DNA of 64,000 bases from Paludisphaera soli. Lineage in GTDB: Bacteria > Planctomycetota > Planctomycetia > Isosphaerales > Isosphaeraceae. Below the pieces are notes generated by a model. It ran no database searches, was not told the origin of the DNA, and saw nothing but the letters and a program-made list of their open reading frames with translations. Positions 45,801-53,456 of this stretch are shown piece by piece. The position numbers and the translations under genes were made by a program. The stretch is from assembly GCF_011064595.1 (NCBI RefSeq), contig NZ_JAALJI010000012.1, positions 124,001 to 188,000 on the forward strand, in the 5' to 3' direction. The first letter of the stretch is position 1. Each line of letters opens with the position of its first letter.

Positions 45801-46326
45801 CGTAAAATCTCTCCCAAGGGATCAATCGGGTAGGGTGAATCTCTGAACCGTTGCTCGACCCACCAGGTAGGAAGTCGTCGGTGGTATCGCAGGTGTGTCT
45901 GGAACGTAGGTTATATGATGAACCCCAAGATGCCAACCCCCCAGGTTCACTTTCCAGGAAAAGTCCAGCAATCACCCGTCAAACTCGCTAAATCTCATGT
46001 ATCCAGCAATCGGATCAGTTGATCCATCCTTCCGAATTTCTCCGTCGGTTGAGACGGCATCCGGCGGCGTTAACGCGCCAAGCTTCCGCCAACGCTCTCC
46101 TGGCCCTCGAGCTGCACTCGGAGTGTCATCTCGCCGGCCCCAGCCGTCATCCAGGGTCGGATCCCGTCGAGTCGGCGTTCCAGGAGCCTGGGGGCGTCCC
46201 AAGGAAGCCTAATCAGGCGGCTTTTGCGTCCGACTGTGGCGAGAATGGGCGGAGGCTCGTCACGGGGCCGTCGAACCGGTACGATGCGCGAGGGTCGACG
46301 GCGTCGCTCTGGACCACCGGGTGAAC
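45801..46326. other. Intergenic stretch between Cys-rich protein and DUF72 gene
   Basis: About 525 bases without a gene. The left part is A/T-rich and contains a candidate promoter for the Cys-rich protein (see separate entry). TCCAGCAATC occurs twice (45964-45973 and 46002-46011), and GGATCA/TGATCC flank a 2-base spacer at 46012-46025. These might be a regulator site. No tRNA was seen. Confidence 0.4.
45910..45936 (-). promoter_or_regulatory. Candidate promoter of the Cys-rich secreted protein
   Basis: On the minus strand TTGGCA (45936-45931) and TATAAC (45915-45910) are spaced by 15 bases in an A/T-rich context, placing a transcript start about 100 bases before the ATG. The spacing is slightly short. 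Confidence 0.35.
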
Positions 46327-47298
46327 ATGAATCAACTCTCCCTGTTCGACTCTCCGGAAGAGCTCCCCCCGCAGGCGGCCTCGCTGGCGCCGAAGCTCCG
46401 CACGCTGGCGGCTCGGGAGTTGTTCTTCGGCACCTCGTCGTGGAAATACGAGGGTTGGCTGGGCTCGATCTACAGCCCGGAGCGGTATCAAACCCGCGGC
46501 AAGCTCTCGATGAAGAAGTTCGAATCCGAGTGCCTGGCGGAGTACGCGCGGGTCTTCCCGGTCGTCGGCGGCGACTTCAGCTTCTACCAGTTCCCCTCGG
46601 CGGGCTACTGGAAGAGCCTGTTCGAGGGGACGCCGGAGGGCCTGCGGTTCGGACTCAAGGTCCCGGAGGAGGTGACGGTCCCGCGCTGGCCGCGACACGC
46701 CCGCTACGGGACGCGCGCGGGGAAGCCTAATGAGGCGTTCCTCGACCCCAAGGTCTTCAAGGAGCTGTTCGCCCGGCCGCTCTGGAAGCACCGCGACCGC
46801 GTGGCGGTGCTGATGTTCGAGTTCGGGACGATGGCGAAGTCGAGCATGTCCGGCGTGGACGAGTTCCGCGAGCGGCTGGGCGCGTTCCTCGACGCGATGC
46901 CGCCGGGCTTCCGCTACGGCGTCGAGATCCGCAACCCGGAGTATCTGGGCGAGCCCTACTTCGAGACGCTCCGCGCCCGCAACGCGGCGCACGTCTTCAA
47001 CTCCTGGACGCGGATGCCCGAGCTGATCGAGCAGGTCGACATGCCGGGCTCGCGCACGGCGGACTTCACGGTCGTCCGGGCGCTGCTGCGGCACGGCCAG
47101 GCATACGAGGACGCCGTCGAGCGCTACAGCCCGTATCGGAGCGTCCAGTCGCCGGTCCCGGCCGTGCGCGAGGCCTTGAGGGCGCTCGCGGAGCGGGCGT
47201 GGGAGGCGGCGCAGCCGGCGTTCGTGTTCGTGAACAACCGGCTGGAAGGCAACGCGCCGGGGACCATCGAGGCGGTCGCCGACGCGCTGCTGGATTGA
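46327..47298 (+). CDS. DUF72 family protein (YecE-like)
   Basis: A 323-residue DUF72 protein with a TIM-barrel-like fold and unknown function. FFGTSSWKYEGWLGSIYSPERY matches the family start, FRFGLKVPEEVTVPRWPRH the middle, and FVFVNNRLEGNAPGTIEAV the typical C-terminus (NNxxEGNAP). It appears somewhat longer than many family members. ATG 46327 is preferred to GTG 46321 two codons earlier; neither has a strong ribosome binding site. It converges on a DUF1559 gene 31 bases away. Confidence 0.9.
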   Translation: MNQLSLFDSPEELPPQAASLAPKLRTLAARELFFGTSSWKYEGWLGSIYSPERYQTRGKLSMKKFESECLAEYARVFPVVGGDFSFYQFPSAGYWKSLFEGTPEGLRFGLKVPEEVTVPRWPRHARYGTRAGKPNEAFLDPKVFKELFARPLWKHRDRVAVLMFEFGTMAKSSMSGVDEFRERLGAFLDAMPPGFRYGVEIRNPEYLGEPYFETLRARNAAHVFNSWTRMPELIEQVDMPGSRTADFTVVRALLRHGQAYEDAVERYSPYRSVQSPVPAVREALRALAERAWEAAQPAFVFVNNRLEGNAPGTIEAVADALLD

Positions 47299-47302
47299 GC
47301 GG

Positions 47303-47343
47303 ACGAGACGGATGCGGCGTGATTGCCGCTTACTTCGTCTCGT
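47303..47343. terminator. Probable bidirectional terminator hairpin
   Basis: Outer arms ACGAGACG (47303-47310) and CGTCTCGT (47336-47343) enclose inner arms GCGGC/GCCGC (47314-47318, 47325-47329). It lies between the convergent DUF72 and DUF1559 genes and covers the DUF1559 stop codon. No T-run follows. Confidence 0.4.
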
Positions 47344-48289
47344 CGGACGAGATGACCTCGCCGCCGTTGCGGGTCATCAGCTTGTTGAGGACCGGCTTGG
47401 CGATCGTCGCGCTGACGGAGCGGATGCTGCCGTCGCAGTTGACGAAGTTGACCAGGCCGGGGTGCTTGCTGGACCAGTAGGTGTAATAGTTCACGCCCCC
47501 GGAGACGATCGGCCGGTTGATGGTGCGGTCGTTGTTCGTGCGTACGCAGCAACTGGTGGCGGGGGCCCAGACGCCGTTGGGGGCGATGGTCTCGCCGATC
47601 AGGCAGGTGTTCGTCGTGCCGTCGGTGACGTCGGCGATGCCCACGCTGGAGTTCTGGTAGGTCAGGCCGTTGTCGAAGTTCAGGCAGTAGACGTTGGTCG
47701 GGTCCTGGGTCGGGCAGTTGCCGGCGGAGTCGGGCAGGATCATGCCGGCCGCCATGTTGCCGCGATAGTCCGAAGGGCCCATCTTCTGCGTCGAGCCGGT
47801 CTGGGTCGTCGTCTCGGGCCGCCGGTTCGACGGGCAGACGAAGCCGGTCAGGGTGGTCCGCACGGCCGAGGAGTTGCCGACGTGGTTGGGGGCGAGGTCG
47901 AAGTTGATCATATTGAACAGGTTGCCCTGTTCCAGCTTGTTGAACAGGCCGACCATGCCGTTCCACTGGTAGGGCTGGTACGGCGTGTAGATGTTGGCGC
48001 AACCCGTCACGTCGCCGCCGATCAAGGTGTTGGGGTTGATCGGGTCGTACTGGGGCGGCGTGCAGTACCAGCCGGCGGGGAAGGCGTTGAACGAGTCGTG
48101 ATACTCCTGCGCCGCCAGGCCGAGCTGCTTCAGGTTGTTCTGGCACTGCGAGCGGTTCGCCGCCTCGCGCGCCGACTGGACGGCCGGCAGTAGGAGGGCG
48201 ACCAGCACGCCGATGATGGCGATCACCACCAGCAGCTCGATCAGGGTGAAGGCCGTCCTCTCGTGCCGACTGTCGGGGATGCGGCGCAT
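47330..48289 (-). CDS. DUF1559 pilin-like protein, third copy
   Basis: A 319-residue DUF1559 protein. [40 protein letters not shown] gives the prepilin-type methylation signature with an Ala in place of the usual Gly before Phe. The C-terminus [21 protein letters not shown] corresponds to the family motif but lacks the [10 protein letters not shown] form. It is shorter and more diverged than the pair at 26.6-29.1 kb and has no small lipoprotein beside it. GAGGAA precedes the ATG. An Ala at the cleavage site may still be processed. Confidence 0.92.
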   Translation of the reverse strand: MRRIPDSRHERTAFTLIELLVVIAIIGVLVALLLPAVQSAREAANRSQCQNNLKQLGLAAQEYHDSFNAFPAGWYCTPPQYDPINPNTLIGGDVTGCANIYTPYQPYQWNGMVGLFNKLEQGNLFNMINFDLAPNHVGNSSAVRTTLTGFVCPSNRRPETTTQTGSTQKMGPSDYRGNMAAGMILPDSAGNCPTQDPTNVYCLNFDNGLTYQNSSVGIADVTDGTTNTCLIGETIAPNGVWAPATSCCVRTNNDRTINRPIVSGGVNYYTYWSSKHPGLVNFVNCDGSIRSVSATIAKPVLNKLMTRNGGEVISSDETK

Positions 48290-48506
48290 CGAGATTTCCT
48301 CGGAGAAGGGAAGGGCGCATGCCGTCCGGGCCGTCCGTTCAGCCGGACAAGTGTCCTCTCCTCAAGCTACACCATTCCCGATCCCCCCGCCACGCGACCT
48401 GGGAGGGAAATGCGGGAATCAGCGGCCGACTGAGTGCATGAAGTCATTGTCGGCGGCGAACCCGAGCGAGTCAAGGCCCCACGCTCGGTCCCGCCGCCAG
48501 CGGGAG

Positions 48507-49625
48507 TCATTCGCGGTCGAGGGCTTCCAGCACGGCGGCACCGACCTCGACGGTCGAGTTCTTGCCCCCCAGGTCGGGTGTCCTGGGCTCGCCCGCCGCC
48601 AGCACGGCGGCCACGGCGCGGCGGATGCGGTCGGCCGAGGCCCCGGCCCCGACGTGGTCGAGCATCATGGCGGTCGAGAGGATCGCGGCCAGCGGGTTGG
48701 CGATCCCCTTGCCGGCGATGTCCGGCGCCGAGCCGTGCACCGGCTCGAACATGCTGGGAGCGGTCTTGTCCGGGTTCAGGTTCCCCGACGAGGCCAGGCC
48801 CATCCCCCCCTGGAGCACGGCGCCCAGGTCGGTGATGATGTCGCCGAACATGTTGGTGGTCACGATCACGTCGAACCACTCGGGGTTCGTCACCATCCGC
48901 ATGCAGCAGGCGTCGACGTGCATGTAATTCGGCTTCACGTCCGGGTAGTCGGCGGCCACCTCGTCGAACGCGCGCATCCAGAGGTCGTGGGCGAAGGTCA
49001 GGACGTTCGTCTTGGCGACCAGCGTGACCTGGCGGACATAACCCTTGGCCCGGTCGGCCTCGGACAGCGCCTTGAACGCGCCCGTCTTGGCGCGGGTGCG
49101 GGCGGCCTCGAAAGCGTATCGGATGCAGCGTTCGACGCCGGCGCGGGTGTTGATGGAGGTCTGGATGGCGACCTCTTCGGGAGTCCCCTTGTAGGTGAAG
49201 CCGCCGGCGCCCACGTACAGGTCTTCGTTGTTCTCGCGGACGACGACCATGTCGATGTCGTCGGCCCCCTTGTTCTTGATCGGGGTCTGGGCGCCGGGGA
49301 AGAGGCGGACGGGTCGGAGGTTGATGTACTGGTGGAAGTCGAACCGGAGCTTGAGCAGGACGCCCTTCTCCAGCACGCCCGGCGGCACGCCGGGGTGGCC
49401 GACGGCCCCCAGCAGGATCACGTCGCAGGCGCGGAGGCGGTCTTGCTCGGCCTGGGGGAGGACCTCGCCGGTCTTCAGGTAGCGTTCGCCCCCCAGGTCG
49501 AAGTGCTGCAGCTCGTAGGCGATGCCGTCGCGCTTGGCGACCTTCTCCAGGATCCCCAGGCTGACCTCGATGACCTCGGGCCCGACGCCGTCCCCGGGGA
49601 TCACGCCAATCTTCAACAACGACAT
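48507..49625 (-). CDS. leuB: 3-isopropylmalate dehydrogenase (LeuB-like)
   Basis: A 372-residue member of the isocitrate/isopropylmalate dehydrogenase family, most likely LeuB of leucine synthesis, oxidising 3-isopropylmalate with NAD. LLKIGVIPGDGVGPEVI begins the fold, LKLRFDFHQYINLRPVRL is the substrate-binding region, VVRENNEDLYVGAGG and HVDACCMRMV follow, and FEPVHGSAPDIAGKGIANPLAAI binds the cofactor. ATG 49625 starts MSLLKIG. Homoisocitrate or tartrate dehydrogenase activity is an alternative. No other leu genes are near. Confidence 0.85.
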   Translation of the reverse strand: MSLLKIGVIPGDGVGPEVIEVSLGILEKVAKRDGIAYELQHFDLGGERYLKTGEVLPQAEQDRLRACDVILLGAVGHPGVPPGVLEKGVLLKLRFDFHQYINLRPVRLFPGAQTPIKNKGADDIDMVVVRENNEDLYVGAGGFTYKGTPEEVAIQTSINTRAGVERCIRYAFEAARTRAKTGAFKALSEADRAKGYVRQVTLVAKTNVLTFAHDLWMRAFDEVAADYPDVKPNYMHVDACCMRMVTNPEWFDVIVTTNMFGDIITDLGAVLQGGMGLASSGNLNPDKTAPSMFEPVHGSAPDIAGKGIANPLAAILSTAMMLDHVGAGASADRIRRAVAAVLAAGEPRTPDLGGKNSTVEVGAAVLEALDRE

Positions 49626-49768
49626 CGCCGCTCCAGACGCTTCGGTGGGTCCGAATAGAGGAAGTACACGCGGGCCGGTCGCCCGTCCGGGTTCGATGAT
49701 AGCTCGCGCCCCGGCGACCGACAAGGAATGCGGCGGCGTTCCCGCGAGCCGAAGCGGAGCTGAAGCTT

Positions 49769-49803
49769 TGAACGTCCTCCCCCCTGGTGGGGGAGGACGT
49801 TCA
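49769..49803. terminator. Strong hairpin, terminator of the thioredoxin gene
   Basis: A perfect 15-base stem (49769-49783 with 49789-49803) with a 5-base loop lies 33 bases past the stop codon of the minus-strand TlpA-like gene. It has GC-rich lower strength and only a short T tract. Confidence 0.7.
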
Positions 49804-49835
49804 GCAGCGGCGTTACGCGTCGCTCTCGATCAGGA

Positions 49836-50921
49836 TCAGTCCCCCTTGCGCTCGTCGGCCGGGGCCTTGGCGAGCAGCTCGGGGATCAGGGTTTCGAGCT
49901 TGCCGCGGGCCTCAGTGGAGACGAGGACGCCGTCGGGGCCGACCAGGAAGAGCGCCGGGATGCCGGTGATGCCCCACGACTTGGAGAATTCGCTCTCCCA
50001 GCCGTTGCCCTGGTAGTACTGGGGCCAGGGGATCTCGTTCTCGGCGACGTAGGCCTTCAGCTTGGTCAGGCCCTTGCCCTCCTCCTCGGGGTAGTCGAGC
50101 GAGATGCCGAGGAACTCGACGCCCTGGTCCTTGAACCTGGCGTACAGCTCCTTCATCTTGGGCATCTCGGCGACGCAGGGGCCGCACCAGGTGGCCCAGA
50201 AGTCGACGACGACGACCTTCCCCTTCAGGTCGGCCATGCGGATCGACCGTCCGGAGACGGCGTCGGCGAACTCCAGCTCGAACGGCTTGCCGACGGCCTC
50301 GCGCAGGCGGCGCGACCCCATGACCCGCTCGGCGCACTTGGGGAACTCCTTCAGGACGCGTTCCTCGAGAGCGAGCCGCAGGGCCTCATCCTTGGTGCGT
50401 TCGGCGATCGAGCAAAGGAAGCCCCCGGCGCGAGGGTCGCCTTTCGGGGCGATCGCGGCGAAGGCATCGATGGCCTTGAGCCGGTCCGCTTCCTCGCCGG
50501 GGCGGGAGATAACGTGGATCACCTTGACGTAGGCCCCCTCGACCCGCATCTTCTCGTCGCCCGAAAGGGCGACCGCCTCCTCGATCTCCCGATCCAGCTC
50601 CTCGGGCTTGTCGTACATGGCCTGCCAGCGCTCGAAGAGGAGCCTGGTCAGGCGGGGATTCTTGGGGTCGACCTGGAGGAGTTCCCGCGTCAGCGCCGAG
50701 CGGCGCTCGCGGACCTTGCCCATCTCTTCAATGTAGGCGTCGGTGTAGGGCTTGTCCTCGCGCCGCGATTGGTCGTAGGGCTCCTGCCGGGCGGCGTCGA
50801 GGTCCTTCAGGACGGCCTCGGCCGATCGGGGGGCCTCCTGGGCGAAGGCGACGGCGACAGCGGGGGCGGCGAGCGCGACGAGGGCGATCGCCGGGAGCAG
50901 CGAGGCGGGTCGGGAGATCAC
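49836..50921 (-). CDS. TlpA-family thioredoxin-like secreted protein
   Basis: A 361-residue protein. The N-terminal SLLPAIALVALAAPAVAVAFAQ is a signal peptide. Residues 30-210 are helical and charged, with no recognised family, and residues 215-355 are a TlpA/ResA-like thioredoxin domain with VVVDFWATWCGPCVAEMPKM (Cys-Gly-Pro-Cys) and GITGIPALFLVGPDG carrying the cis-Pro. GTG 50921 follows AAGGAG and is preferred to an ATG at 50978. It likely handles thiol-disulphide exchange in the periplasm. Confidence 0.87.
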   Translation of the reverse strand: MISRPASLLPAIALVALAAPAVAVAFAQEAPRSAEAVLKDLDAARQEPYDQSRREDKPYTDAYIEEMGKVRERRSALTRELLQVDPKNPRLTRLLFERWQAMYDKPEELDREIEEAVALSGDEKMRVEGAYVKVIHVISRPGEEADRLKAIDAFAAIAPKGDPRAGGFLCSIAERTKDEALRLALEERVLKEFPKCAERVMGSRRLREAVGKPFELEFADAVSGRSIRMADLKGKVVVVDFWATWCGPCVAEMPKMKELYARFKDQGVEFLGISLDYPEEEGKGLTKLKAYVAENEIPWPQYYQGNGWESEFSKSWGITGIPALFLVGPDGVLVSTEARGKLETLIPELLAKAPADERKGD

Positions 50922-51234
50922 GGGGGCTCCTTCCACGTCCGGGGACGCGGGCCTTGGCGGCAGTTGAAGAGAGGTCATCCCAGGTTAGGGAGGCCGGGCG
51001 TCGGCCGTCAACGGCCGCCCCTCCGAGATCCTTCGGACGGGCGAGCGGCCAGGGGCGACACAAACCGGAACGGCGATGGTATCCTAAGTGGGGCGTCGTC
51101 GAGCGGACGCGACGTCGGGCCGGCGAGCCCGCGCGGTCCGCCCCATCTCGGCCTCGCCGCATCGACCCATGATCCGTGGTTCCAGACAAAGCCCCCGCCC
51201 GATCGCGACGGGCGGAGGGCGCGGAGACGTCCGC
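50922..51234. promoter_or_regulatory. Divergent promoter region
   Basis: This 313-base gap separates the TlpA-like gene and the tail-anchored kinase on opposite strands. An open frame extends upstream of each chosen start but is Arg/Pro-rich. The sequence near 51070-51095 is slightly less GC-rich. No clear promoter pair was found. Confidence 0.35.
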
Positions 51235-52575
51235 ATGGCCGCCCCAGCCGACGCCGAGAATCGCAGCAACCCGACCGCATCCCCCCCCTCGGCCTCGGGC
51301 ACGACGCCGAGGGACGCCCGGGGGCTCTCGTCGCTGGACGAATCGAACCTGGAGCGCTCGATCATCCGCCGGGGGCTCGCCACGCCCGGCGAGGTCGAGG
51401 CGTGCAAGGCCCATCGCGCCAAGCTCGCCGCGCAGGGGGACGGGACGCCGGGCCAGAGCCTGCTCGACGTCATGGTCGGCGCCAAGGTCCTCACCAAGGG
51501 CCAGATGGCCCGGCTCCTCCAGGAGCGCGGCGAGGCGACCCGGAAGCTGGAGATCCCCGGCTACACGATCATCGAGAAGCTGGGCAAGGGGTCCATGGGG
51601 GTCGTCTTCAAGGCCCGGCAGAACAGCGTGAATCGGACCGTGGCGGTCAAGATCCTGCTCGACAGCCTGGCGCAGAATAAGGAGTTCATCCGCCGGTTCG
51701 AACGCGAGGCGCAGATCGCGGCCAAGCTCTCGCACAACAACATCGTCAACGCCATCGACGCGGGCGAGGCCGGCGGCCGGTTCTTCTTCGTCATGGAGTA
51801 CGTCGAGGGGCCGACGATCAAGGACTTCCTCGACAAGAACAAGGTCTTCGAGGAGAAAGACGCCGTCCGCATCGCCATGGCCGTCGCCGAGGCCCTCAAG
51901 CACGCCAACCAGCGAGCCTTGATCCACCGCGACGTCAAGCCGGAGAACGTGATCCTCACCAAGGACGGCGGCGTGAAGCTGGCCGACCTCGGCCTGGCGC
52001 GGCTGACCGGCGACGAGACCTGGGGGCTCTCCGAGGCCGGCATGGCGATCGGCACCCCCTACTACATCAGCCCCGAGCAGGTGCGGGGCCAGACCGACGT
52101 CGACATCCGCGCCGACATCTACAGCCTCGGCGCCACGCTCTACCACATGGTGACCGGCAAGGTCCCCTACGGCGGAGACACCCCGTCGGAAGTCATGCGG
52201 AAGCACGTCGACCCGCGCGTGGAACTGGTCCCGCCGGACCACCTCAACACGAAGATCTCCAGCGGCCTAGGCATGGTCATCGAGACGATGCTCGCCAAGA
52301 ACCGCGAGAACCGCTACACCACGCCCGACGACCTGATCCTGGACTTCAAGTGCCTGCTCCAGGGCGACAGCCCGATGATCGCCGGCCAGAAGCCCGACAG
52401 CCTGGAAGCCCTCGCCGAAGGCGAGACCGACGAGTACGCCCCGACCGCCGTCGACGAGGCCCACATGATCGAGATGGCCGGCTACGTCAACAGCCGCAAC
52501 CAGATCATCGCCGCCCTGGCGATCGTCCTGGGCCTGTCGATGGTCACCAACGTGCTGATGCTCGTGGCGAAGTGA
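51235..52575 (+). CDS. Tail-anchored Ser/Thr protein kinase
   Basis: A 446-residue Hanks-type kinase. Residues 35-105 form two short helical repeats (IIRRGLATPGEVEACKA, MVGAKVLTKGQMARLLQER). The kinase domain runs from about 110 to 380: GKGSMG at 117-122, VAVK lysine at 139, HRDVKPEN at 231-238, DLG at 251-253 instead of DFG, and TPYYISPEQ. The last 24 residues (IIAALAIVLGLSMVTNVLMLV) form one membrane segment with no extracytoplasmic sensor. GGAGA precedes ATG 51235. It probably phosphorylates cytoplasmic targets while tethered to the membrane. Confidence 0.9.
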   Translation: MAAPADAENRSNPTASPPSASGTTPRDARGLSSLDESNLERSIIRRGLATPGEVEACKAHRAKLAAQGDGTPGQSLLDVMVGAKVLTKGQMARLLQERGEATRKLEIPGYTIIEKLGKGSMGVVFKARQNSVNRTVAVKILLDSLAQNKEFIRRFEREAQIAAKLSHNNIVNAIDAGEAGGRFFFVMEYVEGPTIKDFLDKNKVFEEKDAVRIAMAVAEALKHANQRALIHRDVKPENVILTKDGGVKLADLGLARLTGDETWGLSEAGMAIGTPYYISPEQVRGQTDVDIRADIYSLGATLYHMVTGKVPYGGDTPSEVMRKHVDPRVELVPPDHLNTKISSGLGMVIETMLAKNRENRYTTPDDLILDFKCLLQGDSPMIAGQKPDSLEALAEGETDEYAPTAVDEAHMIEMAGYVNSRNQIIAALAIVLGLSMVTNVLMLVAK

Positions 52576-52578
52576 AGA

Positions 52579-52607
52579 CGGGCGTCTCGCCGTCGGTGGG
52601 ACGCCCG
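52579..52607. terminator. Hairpin after the tail-anchored kinase
   Basis: CGGGCGTC (52579-52586) pairs with GACGCCCG (52600-52607) around a 13-base loop, just past the kinase stop and before the convergent ankyrin gene. No T-run. Confidence 0.4.
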
Positions 52608-52608
52608 C

Positions 52609-52971
52609 CTACCGGGTCGCTCCGGCCCGTTCCAGCATCGTCGCGACGTCCCGGTCGCCGCGGCTGCGGGCTGCCGAGAGGGCCGTGGTCCCGTCCTCCC
52701 ATTGCGCCTCCGGGTCGGCCCCCGCGCGGAGCAGGGACTCGACGCGGGCACGGTCGCCCGAAGCCGACGCGATGAACAACGGCTCGTTCAGCAAGTACTC
52801 CTGGTGAAGATACTTCCCCAGGATGGCGAGCAGGACCGCGCCGCACATCCAGAACCACAGAGGTCCCCGGCGACCCGGCCATCGGGCCGCGAAGGCGACC
52901 ATCAGGCCGAGGACTCCGACCATCAGGGCCGCCGCGAGGAGGCCGAAGAGGAGGAAGCCTCCGAAATCCAT
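52609..52971 (-). CDS. Small membrane protein with one ankyrin-like repeat
   Basis: A 120-residue protein. Two membrane segments (FLLFGLLAAALMVGVLGLMVAFAA and PLWFWMCGAVLLAILGKYL) fill the first half. The second half is one ankyrin-like repeat and a half (PLFIASASGDRARVESLLRAGADPEAQWEDGTTALSAARSRGDRDVATML). Ankyrin repeats mediate protein contacts; no partner is evident. It is convergent with the kinase gene. Confidence 0.75.
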   Translation of the reverse strand: MDFGGFLLFGLLAAALMVGVLGLMVAFAARWPGRRGPLWFWMCGAVLLAILGKYLHQEYLLNEPLFIASASGDRARVESLLRAGADPEAQWEDGTTALSAARSRGDRDVATMLERAGATR

Positions 52972-53043
52972 GTCACGGGGCCCTTCGAGGCGGGCGGCTC
53001 GCCGCCGGATTCGGAAGCTGTTTGACCGAACGTCGCGGCCGGA

Positions 53044-53358
53044 TCAGTTCTTGCTGAAGTTCAGCACGCTGGCGTTCGACTTGCCCAGCGGGTTGCGCAG
53101 GAACTTGCGGTGGCAGGAGGGGCAGAGGTCGAAGCGGAAGCCCTGGCGGCGGCAGGCGTCGTCGGCCTGCTCGCGGTGGGCGAAGTCCTCGTCGCGTTCG
53201 AGCAGCTCGGAGACGGCCTCCATCGGGTCGTCGTCCAGATCCTCTTCCTTGATCTCGTTGGGGTCGAACCCGGGGAACGCCTCCATCTTGACCACGAAGC
53301 GGTCTTCCCCGGAGGAGGTCATGTCCTTGCCGCAGAGATCGCACGTGAAGTGGACCAT
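53044..53358 (-). CDS. Small zinc-binding-like protein
   Basis: A 104-residue protein with two Cys pairs, CDLC at residues 6-9 and CPSC near 79-82, the spacing of a zinc ribbon. An acidic middle (NEIKEEDLDDDPMEAVSELLERDEDF) separates them. The C-terminal RKFLRNPLGKSNASVLNFSKN is basic. No characterised family is recognised; the design looks conserved for planctomycetes. An inverted repeat AGATCGT/ACGATCT (53406-53412, 53419-53425) lies 47 bases upstream and may be its operator. Confidence 0.65.
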   Translation of the reverse strand: MVHFTCDLCGKDMTSSGEDRFVVKMEAFPGFDPNEIKEEDLDDDPMEAVSELLERDEDFAHREQADDACRRQGFRFDLCPSCHRKFLRNPLGKSNASVLNFSKN

Positions 53359-53405
53359 CAGCGTTTCATCCTCAATAGCGACGTGCCGGTCGACTGCCCC
53401 GGCCG

Positions 53406-53425
53406 AGATCGTTCTAAGACGATCT
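53406..53425. repeat. Inverted repeat upstream of the zinc-ribbon gene
   Basis: AGATCGT and ACGATCT are separated by TCTAAG, in a 98-base gap between the YfhO-like gene and the small zinc protein. It may be an operator or a weak terminator for the gene to the right. Confidence 0.4.
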
Positions 53426-53456
53426 TAACCGGCGGGCTCGGGTCCGTCCAAGCCCC

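Noticed and set aside
46203-46224. Hairpin AAGCC/GGCTT followed by TTTT before the DUF72 gene
   Set aside because: The stem is only five bases and no gene ends there, so chance is the better explanation.
48507-49625. Homoisocitrate or tartrate dehydrogenase instead of LeuB
   Set aside because: The NLRP-containing substrate region looks closer to LeuB, but this is a judgement from sequence alone and other leu genes are absent from the window.
53406-53425. Terminator for the YfhO-like gene
   Set aside because: The inverted repeat has 7-base arms and no T-run; it lies downstream of the stop but upstream of another gene, so operator is at least as likely.
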